A stretch of DNA of 64,000 bases, from positions 62,001 to 126,000 of the forward strand of contig NZ_MTKN01000012.1 in assembly GCF_001975825.1 (NCBI RefSeq). Reading direction: 5' to 3'. Source of the DNA: [Flexibacter] sp. ATCC 35208 (GTDB taxonomy: Bacteria; Bacteroidota; Bacteroidia; Chitinophagales; Chitinophagaceae). A program made the position numbers and the translations under genes. Below, piece by piece: positions 63,776-64,000 of the stretch (position 1 is the first letter of the stretch; every line of letters begins with the position of its first letter). The notes below the pieces were generated by a model. The model was not told where the DNA came from and made no database searches. It saw nothing but the letters and a program-made list of their open reading frames with translations.

Positions 63776-64000
63776 TTATAATAGTTGTGAGGTGAAGCGG
63801 TCTGATAAACTTTGCAGCGGTAAAGAAGGATGCTCTTTTATCAGTTGTTCTACCTTATTTAAATAAGTTTTTACAAACTGCTGATGCTGTTTCCCTTCCG
63901 GGTTAAATGGCCGGTGCGCAGCTGCACGATTTAGGTCAGATATCTGATTGAATAAGGTCTTATCAGCAAGTCCGGCATTGATGAAGTGCTGCCATACATA
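63776..64000 (-). CDS. GSCFA-domain protein, C-terminal end only
   Basis: A frame open at the right edge gives 74 residues, from YVWQHFINAGLADKTLFNQI to …LSDRFTSQLL with the stop at 63776-63778. The segment ISDLNRAAAHRPFNPEGKQH matches the C-terminal A-x-x-H-R-P-F-N-P signature of GSCFA-domain proteins, SGNH-like enzymes of unknown substrate. The start lies outside the window. Confidence 0.75.
   Translation of the reverse strand, partial: YVWQHFINAGLADKTLFNQISDLNRAAAHRPFNPEGKQHQQFVKTYLNKVEQLIKEHPSLPLQSLSDRFTSQLL

Overview
The window looks like chromosomal DNA of a Bacteroidota bacterium, most likely a Chitinophaga-like member of the Chitinophagaceae. The evidence is: two SusC/SusD loci with FecR/ECF-sigma signalling and STN-domain receptors, many lipobox lipoproteins ending in Cys-Lys-Lys, a type IX secretion sorting domain on a cellulase, TAnnTTTG promoter elements (one with a perfect TTTG-N19-TAnnTTTG spacing in front of tRNA-Lys), and moderate GC content.

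Region by region. (1) 1-9.6 kb is a mannoside or N-glycan type utilisation locus: a leftward operon (GH38-like protein, GH92 alpha-mannosidase, SGNH hydrolase, CE1-like esterase) divergent from a GH2 enzyme that is broken by one in-frame TGA. Four copies of a 16-bp palindrome close to GTTAAACCGGTTTAGC (two between the divergent genes, two at the left edge) look like operators of a LacI-family repressor not seen here. (2) 9.7-14.6 kb holds a frameshifted small lipoprotein, a DUF695-type protein, an ATP-grasp enzyme, a CotH-kinase lipoprotein and a DUF4198 protein. (3) 14.7-24.9 kb is locus A: FecR, STN-SusC, SusD, DUF4843 and PKD-like lipoproteins, a TlpA-like thioredoxin, then an ECF sigma factor with a TTG start. 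(4) 25.0-33.5 kb holds a PIN-domain protein with a 58-aa partner gene, a GH5 cellulase with two nearly identical F5/8C domains, two tandem MacB/FtsX-type permeases and a GreA/B-like protein.

(5) 33.56-38.71 kb is a degenerate mosaic bounded by a perfect 15-bp inverted repeat. Both outer parts are halves of one IS4-family transposase. The inside carries two broken Rhs/YD-repeat toxin modules with candidate immunity genes (one DUF2750-like; one 108-aa membrane protein overlapping the toxin stop by ATGA) and an IS5-family fragment. A gene just outside the right end (38755-39435) is interrupted by TAA.

(6) 39.6-52.9 kb is locus B, a tight leftward set of ECF sigma, FecR, STN-SusC, SusD, DUF1735 lipoprotein, four TlpA-like thioredoxins and a secreted trypsin-like serine protease, with no glycoside hydrolase. 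This is the most system-like cluster in the window. I infer import or processing of protein or peptide material, or periplasmic disulfide chemistry, rather than glycan use. (7) 53.3-64 kb is mostly housekeeping: a lipoprotein, tRNA-Lys(UUU), a penicillin-acylase family enzyme, an unusual repeat tract, bioF divergent from miaE, a patatin/Omp85-type protein, an MHS-family transporter and the C-terminal end of a GSCFA-domain protein at the right edge.

Inactivating lesions occur in GH2, the small lipoprotein, the Rhs region and the gene at 38755. They may be real decay or assembly error, and raw reads would decide. Starts were chosen from signal peptides and family length. All functions are inferred by recognising motifs by eye; no database search was run.
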